Notes: generated from the sequence alone by a model not told the origin. DNA of 64,000 nt from Chimaeribacter arupi (GCF_002858805.1 NZ_PJZI01000020.1:1-64000); one strand, 5' to 3'. Counted from the first letter of the stretch, positions 1 through 11,513 are shown. A program made the numbers and translations.

Positions 1-403
1 CGGGCAAATTGACAAAATGGGCGTTGCCGTTGAGCGCCTGAATCAGGCAGGCATTCTGGTTTCGCTGTTTATTGATGCCGATCTGCGCCAGATTGACGCT
101 GCCGTGGCCGTGGGCGCGCCGTATATCGAAATCCATACCGGGGCTTATGCCGAAGCGGCGTCACCGCAGGCGCAACTGGCCGAGCTGGAGCGCATCAAAC
201 GTGCTGCTGCTTATGCCGCGGGCAAAGGGCTTTACGTGAATGCCGGCCACGGCCTGACTTACCACAACGTACAGCCGGTTGCCGCCATTGCTGAGATGCA
301 CGAGCTGAATATCGGCCATGCCATTATTGGCCGGGCGGTAATAAGCGGTCTGGCAGACGCAGTGCGGGATATGAAAACCCTGATGCTGGATGCCCGCCGC
401 TGA
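1..403 (+). CDS. pdxJ: Pyridoxine 5'-phosphate synthase PdxJ (3' part, truncated by window edge)
   Basis: The frame is open to the first base, so this is the C-terminal part of PdxJ, about 133 residues. PdxJ makes pyridoxine 5'-phosphate from 1-deoxyxylulose 5-phosphate and 3-amino-1-hydroxyacetone phosphate in cytosolic vitamin B6 synthesis. The TIM-barrel motifs [26 protein letters not shown] and the terminal GHAIIGRAV are all visible. Its stop codon overlaps the acpS start by one base (TGATG), which implies translational coupling, the order known from E. coli. Only the fragment in this window can be judged. Confidence 0.97.
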   Translation, partial: GQIDKMGVAVERLNQAGILVSLFIDADLRQIDAAVAVGAPYIEIHTGAYAEAASPQAQLAELERIKRAAAYAAGKGLYVNAGHGLTYHNVQPVAAIAEMHELNIGHAIIGRAVISGLADAVRDMKTLMLDARR

Positions 404-783
404 TGGCTATTCTGGGGCTGGGTACCGATATCGTAGAAATATCACGCATTGAAGCCGTGGTGGAACGCAATGGTGACCGGCTGGCCAGGCGCATCCTCTG
501 TGACAATGAGTGGGCGCTCTACCAGCAACACCAGCAACCGGTGCGGTTTCTGGCCAAACGCTTTGCAGTGAAAGAGGCGGCCGCCAAGGCGCTTGGCACC
601 GGCATCCGTCAGGGGCTGGCGTTTGAGCAGTTTGAAGTGGTCAATAATGTGCTCGGCAAGCCGGGGCTGGTACTGCATGCACGTGCGGCCGAGATTGCTG
701 CCGAAATGGGCGTCACGTCAATTCATGTCACCCTGGCGGATGAACGCCGCTACGCCTGTGCCACCGTGATTGTGGAAGGGTAA
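403..783 (+). CDS. acpS: Holo-[acyl-carrier-protein] synthase AcpS
   Basis: AcpS transfers the 4'-phosphopantetheine arm of CoA to apo-ACP, activating fatty-acid synthesis. The 126-residue length is typical. The N-terminal [13 protein letters not shown] motif carries the magnesium-binding Asp, and [14 protein letters not shown] is the second signature of the family. Its ATG overlaps the pdxJ stop, so the two are co-transcribed. The gene ends 34 bp from the convergent yfhL. Confidence 0.98.
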   Translation: MAILGLGTDIVEISRIEAVVERNGDRLARRILCDNEWALYQQHQQPVRFLAKRFAVKEAAAKALGTGIRQGLAFEQFEVVNNVLGKPGLVLHARAAEIAAEMGVTSIHVTLADERRYACATVIVEG

Positions 784-817
784 CACCGGCCTTTGGCACA
801 ACACTGCATCGGGTGGG

Positions 818-1156
<339 letters not shown>

Positions 1157-2005
1157 TCAAATCAGCTTTTTCATTAGCGCTTCGCTGTGGCGGATATGGG
1201 ACGACGCATGATCGGCATCGTGCTGGATCAGCGCCATAAACAGCAGATCGGTCAGCGCATATTGCGCGGTGCTGGCGGAGATGGCTGCGCCCCGGGTGGC
1301 CGGCCGTTCTGCGACGGTGTAGAGGCTATGGTCGGCGCGCTGTTGCAGCCCATTGGGGGAGAAACTGGTCAGCGCCAACACCTTCGCCCCGGCTTGCCGC
1401 GCCACCTCTGCCGCCAGATTAATTTCACGCCGCTCACCGCTGAATGAGATAGCCAGCAGCAGGTCATCTGCCGTCAATGCCTGGGCGGTCGCCAGTTGCA
1501 CATGGGTGTCAGATTCTGCGCTGGCCAGCACCCCAATCTTCAGCAGTTTATAGGCCAGATCTTTCGCCGCCAGCCCCGATGCGCCGATGCCCACCAGTAA
1601 CACCCGTCGCGCCGCAGCCAGCATGTTCAAGGCCTGCTGGAGCCGCTCCTCGCTGTTGATGTCCAGCGTGGCGCGCAAAGCCGCCTGCTTTTCTGCCAGT
1701 AATTTCTCGCCCACAATTTTCAGGCTGTCCGTGCTGAGGATCTGGTTATGCACCGTCACCGCCGCCTGATCCCCGGCGGAGGCCAGGCTTTCGCTCAGGG
1801 CCAGCTTCAGTGCCGGAAAACCCCGGTAACCGAGTTTCTGGGCGAATTTCACCACGCTCGACTGGCTGACCCCGGCCTGCTGCGCCAGTTGTTGGGAGCT
1901 GAGATGACGGGCGCTTTCCGTGTGTGACAATAGAAAATCAGCCAGTTTGCGGTCATTCTGCGCCAGCGAATGATAAATCTGACGAATACGTAAAAAGCTG
2001 CTCAT
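1157..2005 (-). CDS. murR: RpiR-family repressor of MurNAc-6-phosphate catabolism, MurR
   Basis: An N-terminal RpiR-type helix-turn-helix (about residues 1-75, with QQAGVSQSSVVKFAQKLG as the recognition region) is followed by a SIS sugar-phosphate-binding domain (GIGASGLAAKDLAYKL, SFSGERREI). In E. coli MurR represses murQP and is relieved by MurNAc-6-phosphate. I chose the ATG at 2005 because an AGGA Shine-Dalgarno precedes it and MSSFLRIRQIYHSL aligns with the family start; a start 13 codons upstream is possible. It is divergent from murQ across about 160 bp that hold a candidate operator. The predicted length of 282 residues matches the family. Confidence 0.93.
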   Translation of the reverse strand: MSSFLRIRQIYHSLAQNDRKLADFLLSHTESARHLSSQQLAQQAGVSQSSVVKFAQKLGYRGFPALKLALSESLASAGDQAAVTVHNQILSTDSLKIVGEKLLAEKQAALRATLDINSEERLQQALNMLAAARRVLLVGIGASGLAAKDLAYKLLKIGVLASAESDTHVQLATAQALTADDLLLAISFSGERREINLAAEVARQAGAKVLALTSFSPNGLQQRADHSLYTVAERPATRGAAISASTAQYALTDLLFMALIQHDADHASSHIRHSEALMKKLI

Positions 2006-2111
2006 AAATTTATTCCTGCAAAGGGGCAACAGAAGCACGGGCAAGCACGCCGCCGATCACGGTTTTGATCGCCTGACAAATAAAGTAGCAAATTCTGCTC
2101 GTGTTAAAGAA

Positions 2112-2155
2112 TAAAATATTCAATGATAATTTATCTTTCATGAATTAAATATTCA
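2112..2155. promoter_or_regulatory. Candidate MurR operator in the murR-murQ divergent region
   Basis: This AT-rich stretch holds two copies of AAATATTCAA (starting at about 2114 and 2148). The second lies in an inverted repeat, TGAAT (2141-2145), five-base spacer, ATTCA (2151-2155), ending 11 bp before the murQ start. Position and symmetry fit an RpiR-family operator for the divergent pair. No binding data are implied. Confidence 0.5.
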
Positions 2156-2166
2156 AAGGCAACGTT

Positions 2167-3060
2167 ATGAACCTAGGCTCACTGATTTCTGAAACCCGTA
2201 ACCCCGACACCCTGCGGCTGGATGAGATGACCACGCTGGAGATGGTCACCGCCTTCAATCGTGAAGACCACAAAGTGCCGGACGCCATTGCCCAGGTGCT
2301 GCCGCAGGTGGCGGAGGCGGTTGATCTGGCCGCAGCGGCGCTGCGTGCCGGGGGGCGCATTATCTATCTCGGTGCCGGCACCAGCGGACGGCTGGGCGTG
2401 CTGGATGCGTCAGAGTGCCCGCCCACGTTTGGTGTGGATCATGGGGTGGTGGTGGGGCTTATCGCCGGGGGCCCGGGCGCATTGCTGAAAGCCGTGGAGG
2501 GCGCGGAAGACAGCCTGACGCTGGGCGCAGAGGATCTTCAGGCCATCGCGCTGGCCCCGCATGATCTGGTGGTGGGGCTGGCGGCGTCGGGCCGTACCCC
2601 GTATGTGATCGGCGCATTGCGCCATGCACGCGAAGCCGGTTGCGCCACGGTCGCGATCTCCTGTAACCCGGACTCGCCCATTGCCCATGAGGCGCAGGTG
2701 GCCATCAGCCCGGTGGTGGGCCCGGAGGCACTGACCGGGTCAACCCGGCTCAAGTCCGGCACGGCACAAAAGCTGGTGCTGAATATGATCTCCACCGGCG
2801 CCATGGTCAAAACCGGCAAGGTTTACCAGAACCTGATGGTGGACGTGAAAGCCACCAACGAAAAGCTGGTGGATCGCGCCTGCCGCATTGTGGTGGAGGC
2901 CACCGGTGCTGCACGTCACGAGGCGGAACAGGCGTTGCAGCAGACCGGTTTTGAGGTGAAGCCGGCCATCCTGATGATCCTGGCTGAGGTCAGCGCGGAC
3001 GAAGCCTGCCGGCGGCTGGCACACCATAACGGCTATTTGCGCGCGGCGATCGCGGGCTGA
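2167..3060 (+). CDS. murQ: N-acetylmuramic acid 6-phosphate etherase MurQ
   Basis: MurQ cleaves the lactyl ether of MurNAc-6-phosphate to give GlcNAc-6-phosphate and D-lactate, the key step in recycling the peptidoglycan sugar. The 297-residue protein shows the SIS-domain signature [21 protein letters not shown]. The two catalytic glutamates of the family are at Glu83 (ASECPP) and Glu114 (EGAED). It is the first gene of a murQ-murP-pgpC run, 19 bp before murP, and is probably controlled by the divergent MurR. Confidence 0.97.
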   Translation: MNLGSLISETRNPDTLRLDEMTTLEMVTAFNREDHKVPDAIAQVLPQVAEAVDLAAAALRAGGRIIYLGAGTSGRLGVLDASECPPTFGVDHGVVVGLIAGGPGALLKAVEGAEDSLTLGAEDLQAIALAPHDLVVGLAASGRTPYVIGALRHAREAGCATVAISCNPDSPIAHEAQVAISPVVGPEALTGSTRLKSGTAQKLVLNMISTGAMVKTGKVYQNLMVDVKATNEKLVDRACRIVVEATGAARHEAEQALQQTGFEVKPAILMILAEVSADEACRRLAHHNGYLRAAIAG

Positions 3061-3079
3061 CACCAGATGAGGTGGAAAA

Positions 3080-4441
3080 ATGGACAAAACCACAGCCTTA
3101 GCGACCGAACTCCTGGCGGGTATCGGCGGCGAAGCGAACATCAGCAAGCTGGAAAACTGCATGACGCGGGTGCGCGTTGAAGTCAAAGATGAACAGCAAC
3201 TGATGCTGGCCGAGCTGCGCAACCTGGACGGGATAAAGGGTTACATCAAGCAGGGTGAACAGCATCAGTTCATCGTTGGCCCCGGCGCGGCGGCCAAAGT
3301 GGTGGATTGTATGCGCAGCCTGCTGTCAGACAGGCCGGCCACCGCGCAGGATGAGATAGCACGCAACAAGGCTGTCGCGAAAGCCAGATACGCGGCACCG
3401 ATGAGTGAGGCGCTGAAAAAACTGGCGGCGGTGTTTATCCCGCTGATCCCGGCATTTATCGCCTCCGGCCTGATTACCGGCATCATCAACCTGCTGAAAC
3501 GGCCGGACATTGCCGGTGAGTTTGCGGTGCATTACCCGAATGTGCTGGGGTTGCTGGGCATTTTCGGCAGTGCGGTGTTCGCCATCATGAATATCCTGGT
3601 GGGGGTGAACGCGGCGCGGGTCTTTGGCGGCTCGCTGGCGATGGGCGGGGTGATGGCCGGGATTTTAACCAGCCCGGCCCTGGCGCAAATTGTGCTGTTT
3701 GGCGAGCCGTTGCAACCAGGGCGCGGCGGGGTGATTGCCGTATTGCTGGTGGTGGCGCTGATGTGCTGGGTAGAACGCCGGTTACGCGCCTGGCTGCCGG
3801 AATCGGTGGAACTGATAGTCAATCCGCTGCTGACCACGTTGATCACCGCAAGCTTGGCTATCCTTATAGTGCAGCCGCTGGGCGGATATATCTCCGATGC
3901 CATTGTACTGGGCGTGAATGTGGCGCTGGAGCAGGGCGGGCTGCTGGTCGGTGCGCTGTTGTCCGGTTTTTTCCTGCCGCTGGTGCTCTCCGGGTTGCAT
4001 CAGGGGCTGGTGCCGATCCATGTGGAGATGGTACAGGCGCACGGTAACAATCCCCTGTTGCCGATTCTGGCGATGGCCGGTGTCGGGCAGGTGGGGGCCG
4101 CCCTCGCGGTGTTGTTGAGGACACGCAACGCGCGGCTGAAGAAAGTGATTAAAGGCGCGCTGCCGGTGGGCATCCTGGGTATTGGCGAGCCGCTGATTTT
4201 TGGTGTGACCCTGCCGCTGGGCAAACCGTTTCTGGGTGCGTGCCTGGGCGGGGCAGTGGGCGGTGCCTTGATAAGTTACTGGAAAGTGGCTACGGTCATT
4301 ACTTTCGGCATCTCAGGATTGCCGCTGGCCCTGACCATTATTGCCGGTAAAGTGATGTTTTATCTGATGGGTTGTTTGATCACGGTACTGGCAGGATTTA
4401 TTTTCACCTGGATATTAGGATTCACCGATCCTGAGGAGTAA
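3080..4441 (+). CDS. murP: PTS MurNAc-specific EIIBC component MurP
   Basis: Inner-membrane phosphotransferase permease that imports and phosphorylates N-acetylmuramic acid. Residues 1-85 form the EIIB domain with phospho-accepting Cys27 in the NCMTRVR motif. The rest is the hydrophobic EIIC domain with GEPLIFGVTLPLG near residue 370. No EIIA domain is fused, so phosphate must come from a separate EIIA such as Crr, as in E. coli. The 453-residue length is slightly short for the family. The GAGG ribosome site of the next gene lies in its last codons. Confidence 0.95.
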   Translation: MDKTTALATELLAGIGGEANISKLENCMTRVRVEVKDEQQLMLAELRNLDGIKGYIKQGEQHQFIVGPGAAAKVVDCMRSLLSDRPATAQDEIARNKAVAKARYAAPMSEALKKLAAVFIPLIPAFIASGLITGIINLLKRPDIAGEFAVHYPNVLGLLGIFGSAVFAIMNILVGVNAARVFGGSLAMGGVMAGILTSPALAQIVLFGEPLQPGRGGVIAVLLVVALMCWVERRLRAWLPESVELIVNPLLTTLITASLAILIVQPLGGYISDAIVLGVNVALEQGGLLVGALLSGFFLPLVLSGLHQGLVPIHVEMVQAHGNNPLLPILAMAGVGQVGAALAVLLRTRNARLKKVIKGALPVGILGIGEPLIFGVTLPLGKPFLGACLGGAVGGALISYWKVATVITFGISGLPLALTIIAGKVMFYLMGCLITVLAGFIFTWILGFTDPEE

Positions 4442-4444
4442 CTT

Positions 4445-5083
4445 TTGAGCGCGGAACAAGCCCGGCGGGTAGTGTTTTTTGATTTGGATGGAACGCTGCA
4501 TCAGCAGGACATGTTCGGCAGTTTTTTACGTTTCCTGCTGTGGCGGATGCCGCAAAATCTGGTGCTGGTGGTGCCGTTGTTACCGGTGATTGGGCTTGGC
4601 CTGCTGATCGGCGGCCGGGCGACCCGCTGGCCGATGAGCCTGCTGCTGTGGGCCATCACCTTTGGCCACAGCGAGGCGCACCTGCGCGACCTGGAATTGC
4701 GTTTTGTCACCTGGTTCCGCAGCATTGTGACCGCTTTCCCGGTGGTACAGATGCGCCTGAACGAGTATCTCGACAAGCACAATGCCGAAGTCTGGCTGAT
4801 TACCGGATCGCCGCAACGGCTGGTGGAGCAGGTTTACAGCGGCTCCGAATTCCTGCCGCGTGTGCGGCTGGTCGGCAGCCGGATGGCGCGCCGTAATGGG
4901 GGCTGGGTATTGCCGTTGCGCTGCCTCGGGATGCAGAAAGTGGTGGAGCTTGAACAGCGCCTGGGCACCCCGCTGAAACTCTACAGCGGGTACAGTGACA
5001 GCAAGCAGGATAACCCGCTGCTGTTTTTCTGTGAGCACCGTTTCCGCGTCAGCAAAGAAGGGGAGCTGCAACAGCTCGAGTAA
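4445..5083 (+). CDS. pgpC: Phosphatidylglycerophosphatase C (HAD family)
   Basis: HAD-type phosphatase that removes the phosphate from phosphatidylglycerol phosphate at the inner membrane. The DxD motif FFDLDGTLHQQD is at the N terminus, followed by a hydrophobic stretch (about residues 38-60), then ITGSPQRLVEQVY and SGYSDSKQDNPLL, all matching E. coli YfhB/PgpC. Translation appears to start at TTG, four bases after the murP stop, with a GAGGAG ribosome site. Co-transcription with murQP is therefore likely. In E. coli this gene sits beside tadA, as here. Confidence 0.93.
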   Translation: MSAEQARRVVFFDLDGTLHQQDMFGSFLRFLLWRMPQNLVLVVPLLPVIGLGLLIGGRATRWPMSLLLWAITFGHSEAHLRDLELRFVTWFRSIVTAFPVVQMRLNEYLDKHNAEVWLITGSPQRLVEQVYSGSEFLPRVRLVGSRMARRNGGWVLPLRCLGMQKVVELEQRLGTPLKLYSGYSDSKQDNPLLFFCEHRFRVSKEGELQQLE

Positions 5084-5125
5084 CGGCAGCACACCGGCGT
5101 GGCAAACCGGCAGCAGAGACTCTCA

Positions 5126-5149
5126 GGGCGGAATTTCCGCCCTTTTTTA
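5126..5149 (+). terminator. Rho-independent terminator after pgpC
   Basis: A stem GGGCGG/CCGCCC with a short AATTT loop is followed by a run of six T. It should end the murQ-murP-pgpC transcript. Confidence 0.88.
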
Positions 5150-5190
5150 TTGCGTGCGCCACAGAGCCGGGCCGGGGCCGATAGATAAGC

Positions 5191-5218
5191 TAGAATGCGA
5201 TCGTCTGCCGTGTATAAT
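5191..5218 (+). promoter_or_regulatory. Candidate tadA promoter
   Basis: An extended -10 element TGTATAAT (TATAAT at 5213-5218) lies 28 bp before the tadA GTG start, between the upstream terminator and tadA. A second possible -10, TAGAAT, lies at 5191-5196. The -35 boxes are weak. Confidence 0.5.
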
Positions 5219-5237
5219 GCGCGCGGCAAATGAATGA

Positions 5238-5753
<516 letters not shown>

Positions 5754-5765
5754 GTCTCCCTGCGG

Positions 5766-7226
5766 TTAAGGGGCCAGCGCCACGGCGGCCGGCACGGCCG
5801 GGTACGCTGTCGCATATTCCGCATCAAGGGCCGCCTGTTGGGCGGCTTTTTTCTCGCGCTCTTCCAGGTAGCCGACCAGGCTGGCCTGATAGCGGCGGAT
5901 ATTCTCCACGTAGTTGTACGCTTCCTGGCCGCGCGCGTAGCCGTAGGTGGTCTGCGTGTAATAGCGGCGCTGGCTCAGCATCGGCAACCGCTGTTTTACA
6001 TCCACCCAGCTGTCCGGGTTACCCTGTTGCGCTTTGGTGAGTTTGCGTGCATCCAGCATATGGCCGTAGCCCATATTGTACGCCGCCAGCGCAAACCAGA
6101 TGCGCTCATCCGGCGGGATGGTGTCCGGCACTTTCGCCATCAGCCGCTCAAGGTAGAGCGCGCCTCCCTGAATGCTCTGCTCGGAGTCCAGCCGGTCATC
6201 CACGCCCAGCCCGGCGGCGGTGGCGCGGGTCAGCATCATCAGGCCGCGCACCCCGGTGGGGGAGGTGGCGGTGGGGTCCCAGTGCGACTCCTGATAGGCG
6301 ATCACCGCCAGTAACCGCCAGTCAATCTGGCGCGCATACTTCTCAAACAGCGGTTTCAGGCTGGGCAGGGTGCTGTCAATGGCGGCCAGGAACGTCCGCG
6401 TATCCACATAATCAAAGCTGCCGACATGGCCGAGGTATTTCTCCTCCAGCCGCGCCAGCGAGCCGTCTTCCATCATCTGGCTGAAAAAATCGAGCATCGC
6501 CGCATAGAGGCTGTCATTGCCGCCGCGCGGGAAATACCAGGTGACCGGTTCCTCTTCGGTGATATCAAACGCCACCGCCAGCCGTGGGTGGATGCGTTGC
6601 AGCAACCCGATGGTTACCGAGTCGCCGATGCTGTATGCCAGTTTACCGTCCGCGACCTGTTCCAGCAGCTCGCGGGTGGAGAGATCGCTGGAGGATTCCC
6701 ACGCCAGATCCGGGTGCTTGCCCTCTTTCAGCTGCTTCAGGGTGCTGATATAGGCCGAGCCGGAGGCCACCGCCAGCCGCCCTTTCAGCGCGTCGATATT
6801 TTTCGGCCGTACGCTGCCCTGCCGGTAAACCAGCTGCTGCGACACAGAGTAGTAAGCGGGGCCGGCGCGGAAGCGGGCGAGCCGCTCGGTGTTATAAATC
6901 AGGCCGGCGGCGATCAGGTCGGCCCGCTGGTCGTCCAGATCATCAAACAGTTCATCGATGCTGCGGCGCGGCGTCACCACCAGTTTCACCCCCAGGTAGG
7001 CAGCGAAACGCTGGGCCAGTTCGTAGTCCAGCCCACCGGCCCCGGTCTGGGAGGTGTAATAGGTCAGCGGCGAATTAAGCGTGCTGATGCGCAGTTCGCC
7101 ACGCGACAGGATGCGGTCAAGCGGGTCGTTCTGGTTGCTGTGCCAGGGTATGGCGGGCCAAAGGGCCAGCGCCAGCAGCAGGGCGACCGCACCGACCAAA
7201 AGGTAATTTAATTGTATGCGCTTCAA
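5766..7226 (-). CDS. mltF: Membrane-bound lytic murein transglycosylase F
   Basis: MltF cleaves the MurNAc-GlcNAc bond of peptidoglycan at the outer membrane. An N-terminal hydrophobic segment ([18 protein letters not shown]) is followed by a solute-binding-protein domain (about 45-265) and a C-terminal SLT domain with AYQESHWDP, which holds the catalytic glutamate, and [16 protein letters not shown] chose the TTG start at 7226 because [11 protein letters not shown] aligns with the E. coli N terminus (KKLKINYLF); the frame stays open 40 codons upstream, so the start is uncertain. It is divergent from purL. Confidence 0.93.
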   Translation of the reverse strand: MKRIQLNYLLVGAVALLLALALWPAIPWHSNQNDPLDRILSRGELRISTLNSPLTYYTSQTGAGGLDYELAQRFAAYLGVKLVVTPRRSIDELFDDLDDQRADLIAAGLIYNTERLARFRAGPAYYSVSQQLVYRQGSVRPKNIDALKGRLAVASGSAYISTLKQLKEGKHPDLAWESSSDLSTRELLEQVADGKLAYSIGDSVTIGLLQRIHPRLAVAFDITEEEPVTWYFPRGGNDSLYAAMLDFFSQMMEDGSLARLEEKYLGHVGSFDYVDTRTFLAAIDSTLPSLKPLFEKYARQIDWRLLAVIAYQESHWDPTATSPTGVRGLMMLTRATAAGLGVDDRLDSEQSIQGGALYLERLMAKVPDTIPPDERIWFALAAYNMGYGHMLDARKLTKAQQGNPDSWVDVKQRLPMLSQRRYYTQTTYGYARGQEAYNYVENIRRYQASLVGYLEEREKKAAQQAALDAEYATAYPAVPAAVALAP

Positions 7227-7391
7227 ATAGTTGTCTCGTCGCGGCGCGTGTTGATTGCGTGTGTAAAATGTTGCCAAAATAGAGCTGAAATCACTGTGCC
7301 GGGGCATTTTGCTCAACAAAAAGTCAGCGTGCAACTTTATTGGCATCCTATGCCAAAAGGCAGGGCGGTGCAGTTAATCGCAACAATCGCT

Positions 7392-7407
7392 ACGCAAACG
7401 GTTTCGT
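7392..7407 (+). promoter_or_regulatory. PurR operator of purL
   Basis: ACGCAAACGGTTTCGT matches the PurR consensus ANGCAANCGNTTNCNT at every defined position. It overlaps the -35 region of the promoter whose -10 (TATAAT) is at 7425-7430, so purine-bound PurR should block purL transcription. Confidence 0.9.
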
Positions 7408-7424
7408 ATGCGGGTGGGATTCTC

Positions 7425-7430
7425 TATAAT
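7425..7430 (+). promoter_or_regulatory. purL: purL promoter -10 element
   Basis: A consensus TATAAT lies 71 bp before the purL start, just downstream of the PurR operator. The -35 (TTTCGT, 7402-7407) is poor and is covered by the operator. Confidence 0.7.
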
Positions 7431-7501
7431 GGCCGGCGTTTTCCCCCTGTTGCGCCCAATGAAGCCCTTTTGCCTGCGGCTTCGAAGACGAGAGAACTGA
7501 A

Positions 7502-10500
7502 ATGATGGAAATACTGCGTGGTTCGCCCGCTTTGTCGGCTTTTCGTATTAACAAACTGTTATCCCGTTGCCAGGAAGCCCGCCTGCCGGTCGATGCGGTT
7601 TACGCTGAATATGTACACTTCGCCGACGTCTCTGCGCCGCTCAGCGCTGACGAACAGACCAAGCTGCAACGCCTGCTGAAATATGGCCCCTCTCTCGCCG
7701 AACATGCGCCGCAAGGCCGCCTGCTGCTGGTGACCCCACGCCCTGGTACGATTTCCCCCTGGTCTTCCAAAGCCACCGACATCGCCCACAACTGCGGCCT
7801 TATGCAGGTCACGCGCCTGGAGCGCGGCCTGGCCTTCTATATTGAAGCGCCCACGCTGACGGACGATCAGTGGCAGGCACTGGCCGCGTTGCTGCATGAC
7901 CGCATGATGGAAACCGTGTTTACCGAACTGGAGCAGGCCCAGGCACTGTTTGCGCACCATCAGCCCGCCCCGGTTCAGCATGTGGATGTGCTGGGTGAAG
8001 GGCGCGGCGCGCTGGAGCAGGCAAACCTCCGCCTTGGGCTGGCGCTGGCGCAGGATGAGATCGACTACCTGCAACAGGCCTTTACCACGCTCGGGCGCAA
8101 CCCGACCGATATCGAGCTGTACATGTTTGCCCAGGCAAACTCCGAGCACTGCCGCCATAAAATTTTCAACGCCGACTGGGTGATTGATGGCGAAACGCAG
8201 CCGAAATCGCTGTTCAAAATGATCAAAAACACCTTTGAGAAAACCCCGGATCACGTGCTGTCTGCTTATAAAGACAATGCCGCGGTGATGGAAGGCTCGA
8301 AGGTAGGGCGCTTCTTTGCTGACGCAGAGGGCGGGCGCTATGACTACCATCAGGAAGAGGCGCACATCCTGATGAAAGTGGAAACCCACAACCACCCGAC
8401 CGCCATCTCCCCGTGGCCGGGCGCGGCCACCGGCTCCGGCGGTGAAATCCGTGACGAGGGTGCCACCGGGCGCGGCGCGAAACCCAAAGCCGGGTTGGTG
8501 GGCTTCTCGGTCTCCAACCTGCGCATTCCCGGCTTCGAACAGCCCTGGGAAGAGGATTTCGGCAAGCCGGAGCGCATCGTCACTGCGCTGGAGATCATGA
8601 CCGATGGCCCGCTGGGCGGCGCGGCATTCAATAACGAATTCGGCCGCCCGGCGCTGCTGGGCTACTTCCGTACCTATGAAGAACAGGTCAACAGCCATAA
8701 CGGCGTGGAGCTGCGCGGCTACCACAAGCCGATCATGCTGGCGGGCGGCATCGGTAACATCCGTGCCGACCATGTGCAGAAGGGCGAGATCACCGTCGGT
8801 GCCAAACTGATTGTGCTCGGCGGCCCGGCCATGAATATCGGCCTTGGCGGCGGCGCAGCCTCATCAATGGCCTCCGGCCAGTCTGATGCCGATCTCGATT
8901 TCGCATCAGTACAGCGTGACAACCCGGAGATGGAGCGCCGTTGCCAGGAGGTGATTGACCGCTGCTGGCAGCTGGGCGAAGCGAACCCGATCCTGTTTAT
9001 CCATGACGTCGGCGCAGGCGGCCTCTCGAATGCCATGCCGGAGCTGGTCAGTGACGGCGGCCGCGGCGGCCGTTTTGAACTGCGTGACATCCTGAATGAC
9101 GAGCCGGGCATGAGCCCGCTGGAAGTCTGGTGTAATGAGTCGCAGGAGCGCTATGTACTGGCGGTTGACCCGGCCCAGCTGGCGCAGTTTGACGCCATCT
9201 GCCGCCGTGAACGTGCACCCTATGCGGTGATTGGCGAAGCGACGGAGGAGCGCCACCTGACGCTGAATGACCGCCATTTCGACAACCAGCCGATCGACAT
9301 GCCGCTGGATGTGCTGCTGGGCAAAACGCCGAAGATGCTGCGTGATGTGACGCGCCAGCAGGCGGCCGGTGCGCCGTTGCAGCGTGAGGGCATCACGCTG
9401 GCGGACGCCGTGAAGCGCGTACTGCACCTGCCGGCGGTGGCGGAAAAAACCTTCCTGATCACCATTGGCGACCGCACCGTGACCGGCATGGTCGCGCGTG
9501 ACCAGATGGTCGGCCCGTGGCAGATCCCGGTGGCAGACTGCGCGGTGACCACCGCCAGCCTCGACAGCTACCACGGTGAGGCGATGTCACTGGGTGAGCG
9601 CGCGCCGGTGGCGCTGCTGAACTTTGCCGCCTCGGCACGCCTGGCGGTGGGCGAGGCGTTGACCAACCTGGCGGCCACGCAGATTGGCGGCCTGAAGCGG
9701 GTGAAACTCTCCGCCAACTGGATGTCCGCGGCCGGGCACCCTGGCGAAGACGCCGGTTTGTATGACGCGGTGCGCGCCGTGGGTGAAGAACTCTGCCCGG
9801 CGCTGGGCATCACCATCCCGGTCGGCAAAGATTCCATGTCGATGAAAACCCGCTGGCAGGCCGGTACCGAACAGCGTGAGATGACGTCCCCGCTGTCGCT
9901 GGTGATCACCGCTTTTGCCCGCGTGGAAGACGTGCGCCGCACCGTGACGCCGCAACTGCGTACCGATAAAGGCGACAGCGCGCTGCTGCTGGTTGACCTC
10001 GGCAACGGCCGGAACGCGTTGGGTGCGACCGCACTGGCGCAGGTTTACCGCCAATTGGGTGACCAGACCGCTGACGTGCATGATGCCCAGCAGCTCGCCG
10101 GTTTCTTCAACGCCATGCAGGCGCTGGTGGCCGACGAAAAACTGCTGGCCTACCACGACCGCGGTGACGGCGGCCTGCTGGTGACGCTGGCAGAAATGGC
10201 CTTCGCCGGCCATTGCGGGCTGGACGCGGATATCCGGGCGCTGGGTGATGATCACCTGGCGGCGCTGTTCAACGAAGAACTCGGCGCAGTGATTCAGGTG
10301 AGCGCTGACCAGCGTGAGGCCGTAGAAGCCGTGCTGGCGCAGCATGGCCTGCAAGCGTGTACTCACTATCTGGGTCGCGTGACGGAAGGCGATCGCGTTG
10401 TCATCCGCAGCGGTGACAAAACCGTTTACAGCGAGAGCCGCCGCACTCTGCGTACCTGGTGGGCAGAAACCACCTGGCAGATGCAGCGCCTGCGGGACAA

Positions 10501-11395
10501 CCCGGCGTGCGCCGATCAGGAGCATCAGGCCAAGCAGCAGGAGAACGATCCGGGCCTGAACGTCAACCTGACTTTTGCCATCGATGAAGATGTGGCGGCC
10601 CCCTATATTATCAAGCAGGCGCGCCCGAAAGTGGCGGTACTGCGCGAGCAGGGCGTTAACTCCCATGTGGAGATGGCGGCCGCGTTCCACCGTGCCGGGT
10701 TCGACGCAGTGGATGTGCACATGAGCGACCTGCTGGAAGGCCGCCGGAATTTGCAGGACTTCCATACGCTGGTGGCCTGTGGCGGCTTCTCCTATGGTGA
10801 TGTGCTGGGCGCCGGTGAAGGCTGGGCAAAATCGGTGCTGTTCAACAACCAGGTGCGCGATGAGTTTGAGGCCTTCTTCAACCGGCCACAGACGCTGGCG
10901 CTGGGCGTGTGCAACGGCTGCCAGATGATGTCCAACCTGAAAGAGCTGATCCCGGGGGCGGAACACTGGCCGCGCTTTGTGCGCAACCAGTCAGACCGCT
11001 TCGAGGCTCGCTTCAGCCTGGTGGAAGTCACCGCCAGCCCGTCCCTGATGATGCAGGGCATGGCCGGTTCCCGGATGCCGATCGCCGTTTCCCACGGGGA
11101 AGGGCGCGTGGAAGTGCGTGATGCGGCGCATCTGGCTGAGCTGGAGCACCGCGGGCTGGTGGCGCTGCGTTACGTGGACAACAACGGCAGCGTGACGGAA
11201 ACCTACCCGGCGAACCCGAACGGCTCGCCTAACGGCATTACCGCAGTAACCAACGCCAGCGGCCGCGTCACGGTGATGATGCCGCACCCGGAGCGCGTGT
11301 TCCGTACCGTCAGCAACTCCTGGCACCCGGACAACTGGGGCGAAGACAGCCCGTGGATGCGGATGTTCCGTAACGCCCGCCGTCAGTTGGGCTGA
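7502..11395 (+). CDS. purL: Phosphoribosylformylglycinamidine synthase PurL
   Basis: PurL converts FGAR, glutamine and ATP to FGAM in the fourth step of de novo purine synthesis. At 1,297 residues it is the large single-chain form, with an N-terminal PurS-like part, two ATPase halves ([20 protein letters not shown] near 295-315; [13 protein letters not shown] near 775) and a C-terminal glutamine amidotransferase with the nucleophile in [10 protein letters not shown] and the HPE of MMPHPERVF. The start [17 protein letters not shown] is identical to E. coli. It is controlled by a PurR box and closed by a strong terminator. Confidence 0.99.
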   Translation: MMEILRGSPALSAFRINKLLSRCQEARLPVDAVYAEYVHFADVSAPLSADEQTKLQRLLKYGPSLAEHAPQGRLLLVTPRPGTISPWSSKATDIAHNCGLMQVTRLERGLAFYIEAPTLTDDQWQALAALLHDRMMETVFTELEQAQALFAHHQPAPVQHVDVLGEGRGALEQANLRLGLALAQDEIDYLQQAFTTLGRNPTDIELYMFAQANSEHCRHKIFNADWVIDGETQPKSLFKMIKNTFEKTPDHVLSAYKDNAAVMEGSKVGRFFADAEGGRYDYHQEEAHILMKVETHNHPTAISPWPGAATGSGGEIRDEGATGRGAKPKAGLVGFSVSNLRIPGFEQPWEEDFGKPERIVTALEIMTDGPLGGAAFNNEFGRPALLGYFRTYEEQVNSHNGVELRGYHKPIMLAGGIGNIRADHVQKGEITVGAKLIVLGGPAMNIGLGGGAASSMASGQSDADLDFASVQRDNPEMERRCQEVIDRCWQLGEANPILFIHDVGAGGLSNAMPELVSDGGRGGRFELRDILNDEPGMSPLEVWCNESQERYVLAVDPAQLAQFDAICRRERAPYAVIGEATEERHLTLNDRHFDNQPIDMPLDVLLGKTPKMLRDVTRQQAAGAPLQREGITLADAVKRVLHLPAVAEKTFLITIGDRTVTGMVARDQMVGPWQIPVADCAVTTASLDSYHGEAMSLGERAPVALLNFAASARLAVGEALTNLAATQIGGLKRVKLSANWMSAAGHPGEDAGLYDAVRAVGEELCPALGITIPVGKDSMSMKTRWQAGTEQREMTSPLSLVITAFARVEDVRRTVTPQLRTDKGDSALLLVDLGNGRNALGATALAQVYRQLGDQTADVHDAQQLAGFFNAMQALVADEKLLAYHDRGDGGLLVTLAEMAFAGHCGLDADIRALGDDHLAALFNEELGAVIQVSADQREAVEAVLAQHGLQACTHYLGRVTEGDRVVIRSGDKTVYSESRRTLRTWWAETTWQMQRLRDNPACADQEHQAKQQENDPGLNVNLTFAIDEDVAAPYIIKQARPKVAVLREQGVNSHVEMAAAFHRAGFDAVDVHMSDLLEGRRNLQDFHTLVACGGFSYGDVLGAGEGWAKSVLFNNQVRDEFEAFFNRPQTLALGVCNGCQMMSNLKELIPGAEHWPRFVRNQSDRFEARFSLVEVTASPSLMMQGMAGSRMPIAVSHGEGRVEVRDAAHLAELEHRGLVALRYVDNNGSVTETYPANPNGSPNGITAVTNASGRVTVMMPHPERVFRTVSNSWHPDNWGEDSPWMRMFRNARRQLG

Positions 11396-11425
11396 TTTAA
11401 CGGCTGTTTTTACTGCCCATTCTCA

Positions 11426-11449
11426 GGCGGCCTCCGGGCCGCCTTTTTT
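11426..11449 (+). terminator. Rho-independent terminator of purL
   Basis: The stem GGCGGCC/GGGCCGCC is followed by six T, starting 30 bp after the purL stop. It separates purL from the GlmY regulatory region. Confidence 0.92.
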
Positions 11450-11463
11450 ATGGCAGGGCCGGG

Positions 11464-11481
11464 TGTCGGGAAATTGCGACA
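11464..11481. promoter_or_regulatory. GlrR (QseF) binding site 1 upstream of glmY
   Basis: TGTC-N10-GACA, an exact match to the known GlrR target pattern. It lies about 240 bp before the predicted GlmY start, as expected for a sigma-54 activator site. Confidence 0.82.
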
Positions 11482-11495
11482 TACCCGGTTTTGGG

Positions 11496-11513
11496 TGTCT
11501 CTGAATAGCGACA
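11496..11513. promoter_or_regulatory. GlrR (QseF) binding site 2 upstream of glmY
   Basis: A second exact TGTC-N10-GACA, starting 32 bp after the first site, which is about three helical turns and so places both on one face of the DNA. Confidence 0.82.

Noticed and set aside
5766-7346. Full 526-codon version of mltF
   Set aside because: The extra 40 N-terminal residues do not look like a signal and lie before the KRIQLNYLL segment that aligns with the E. coli start; a TTG at 7226 fits better.
9587-10966. Very long reverse frame inside purL
   Set aside because: Antisense to a conserved purL segment, with a His/Arg/Gln-rich translation typical of shadow frames in GC-rich genes.
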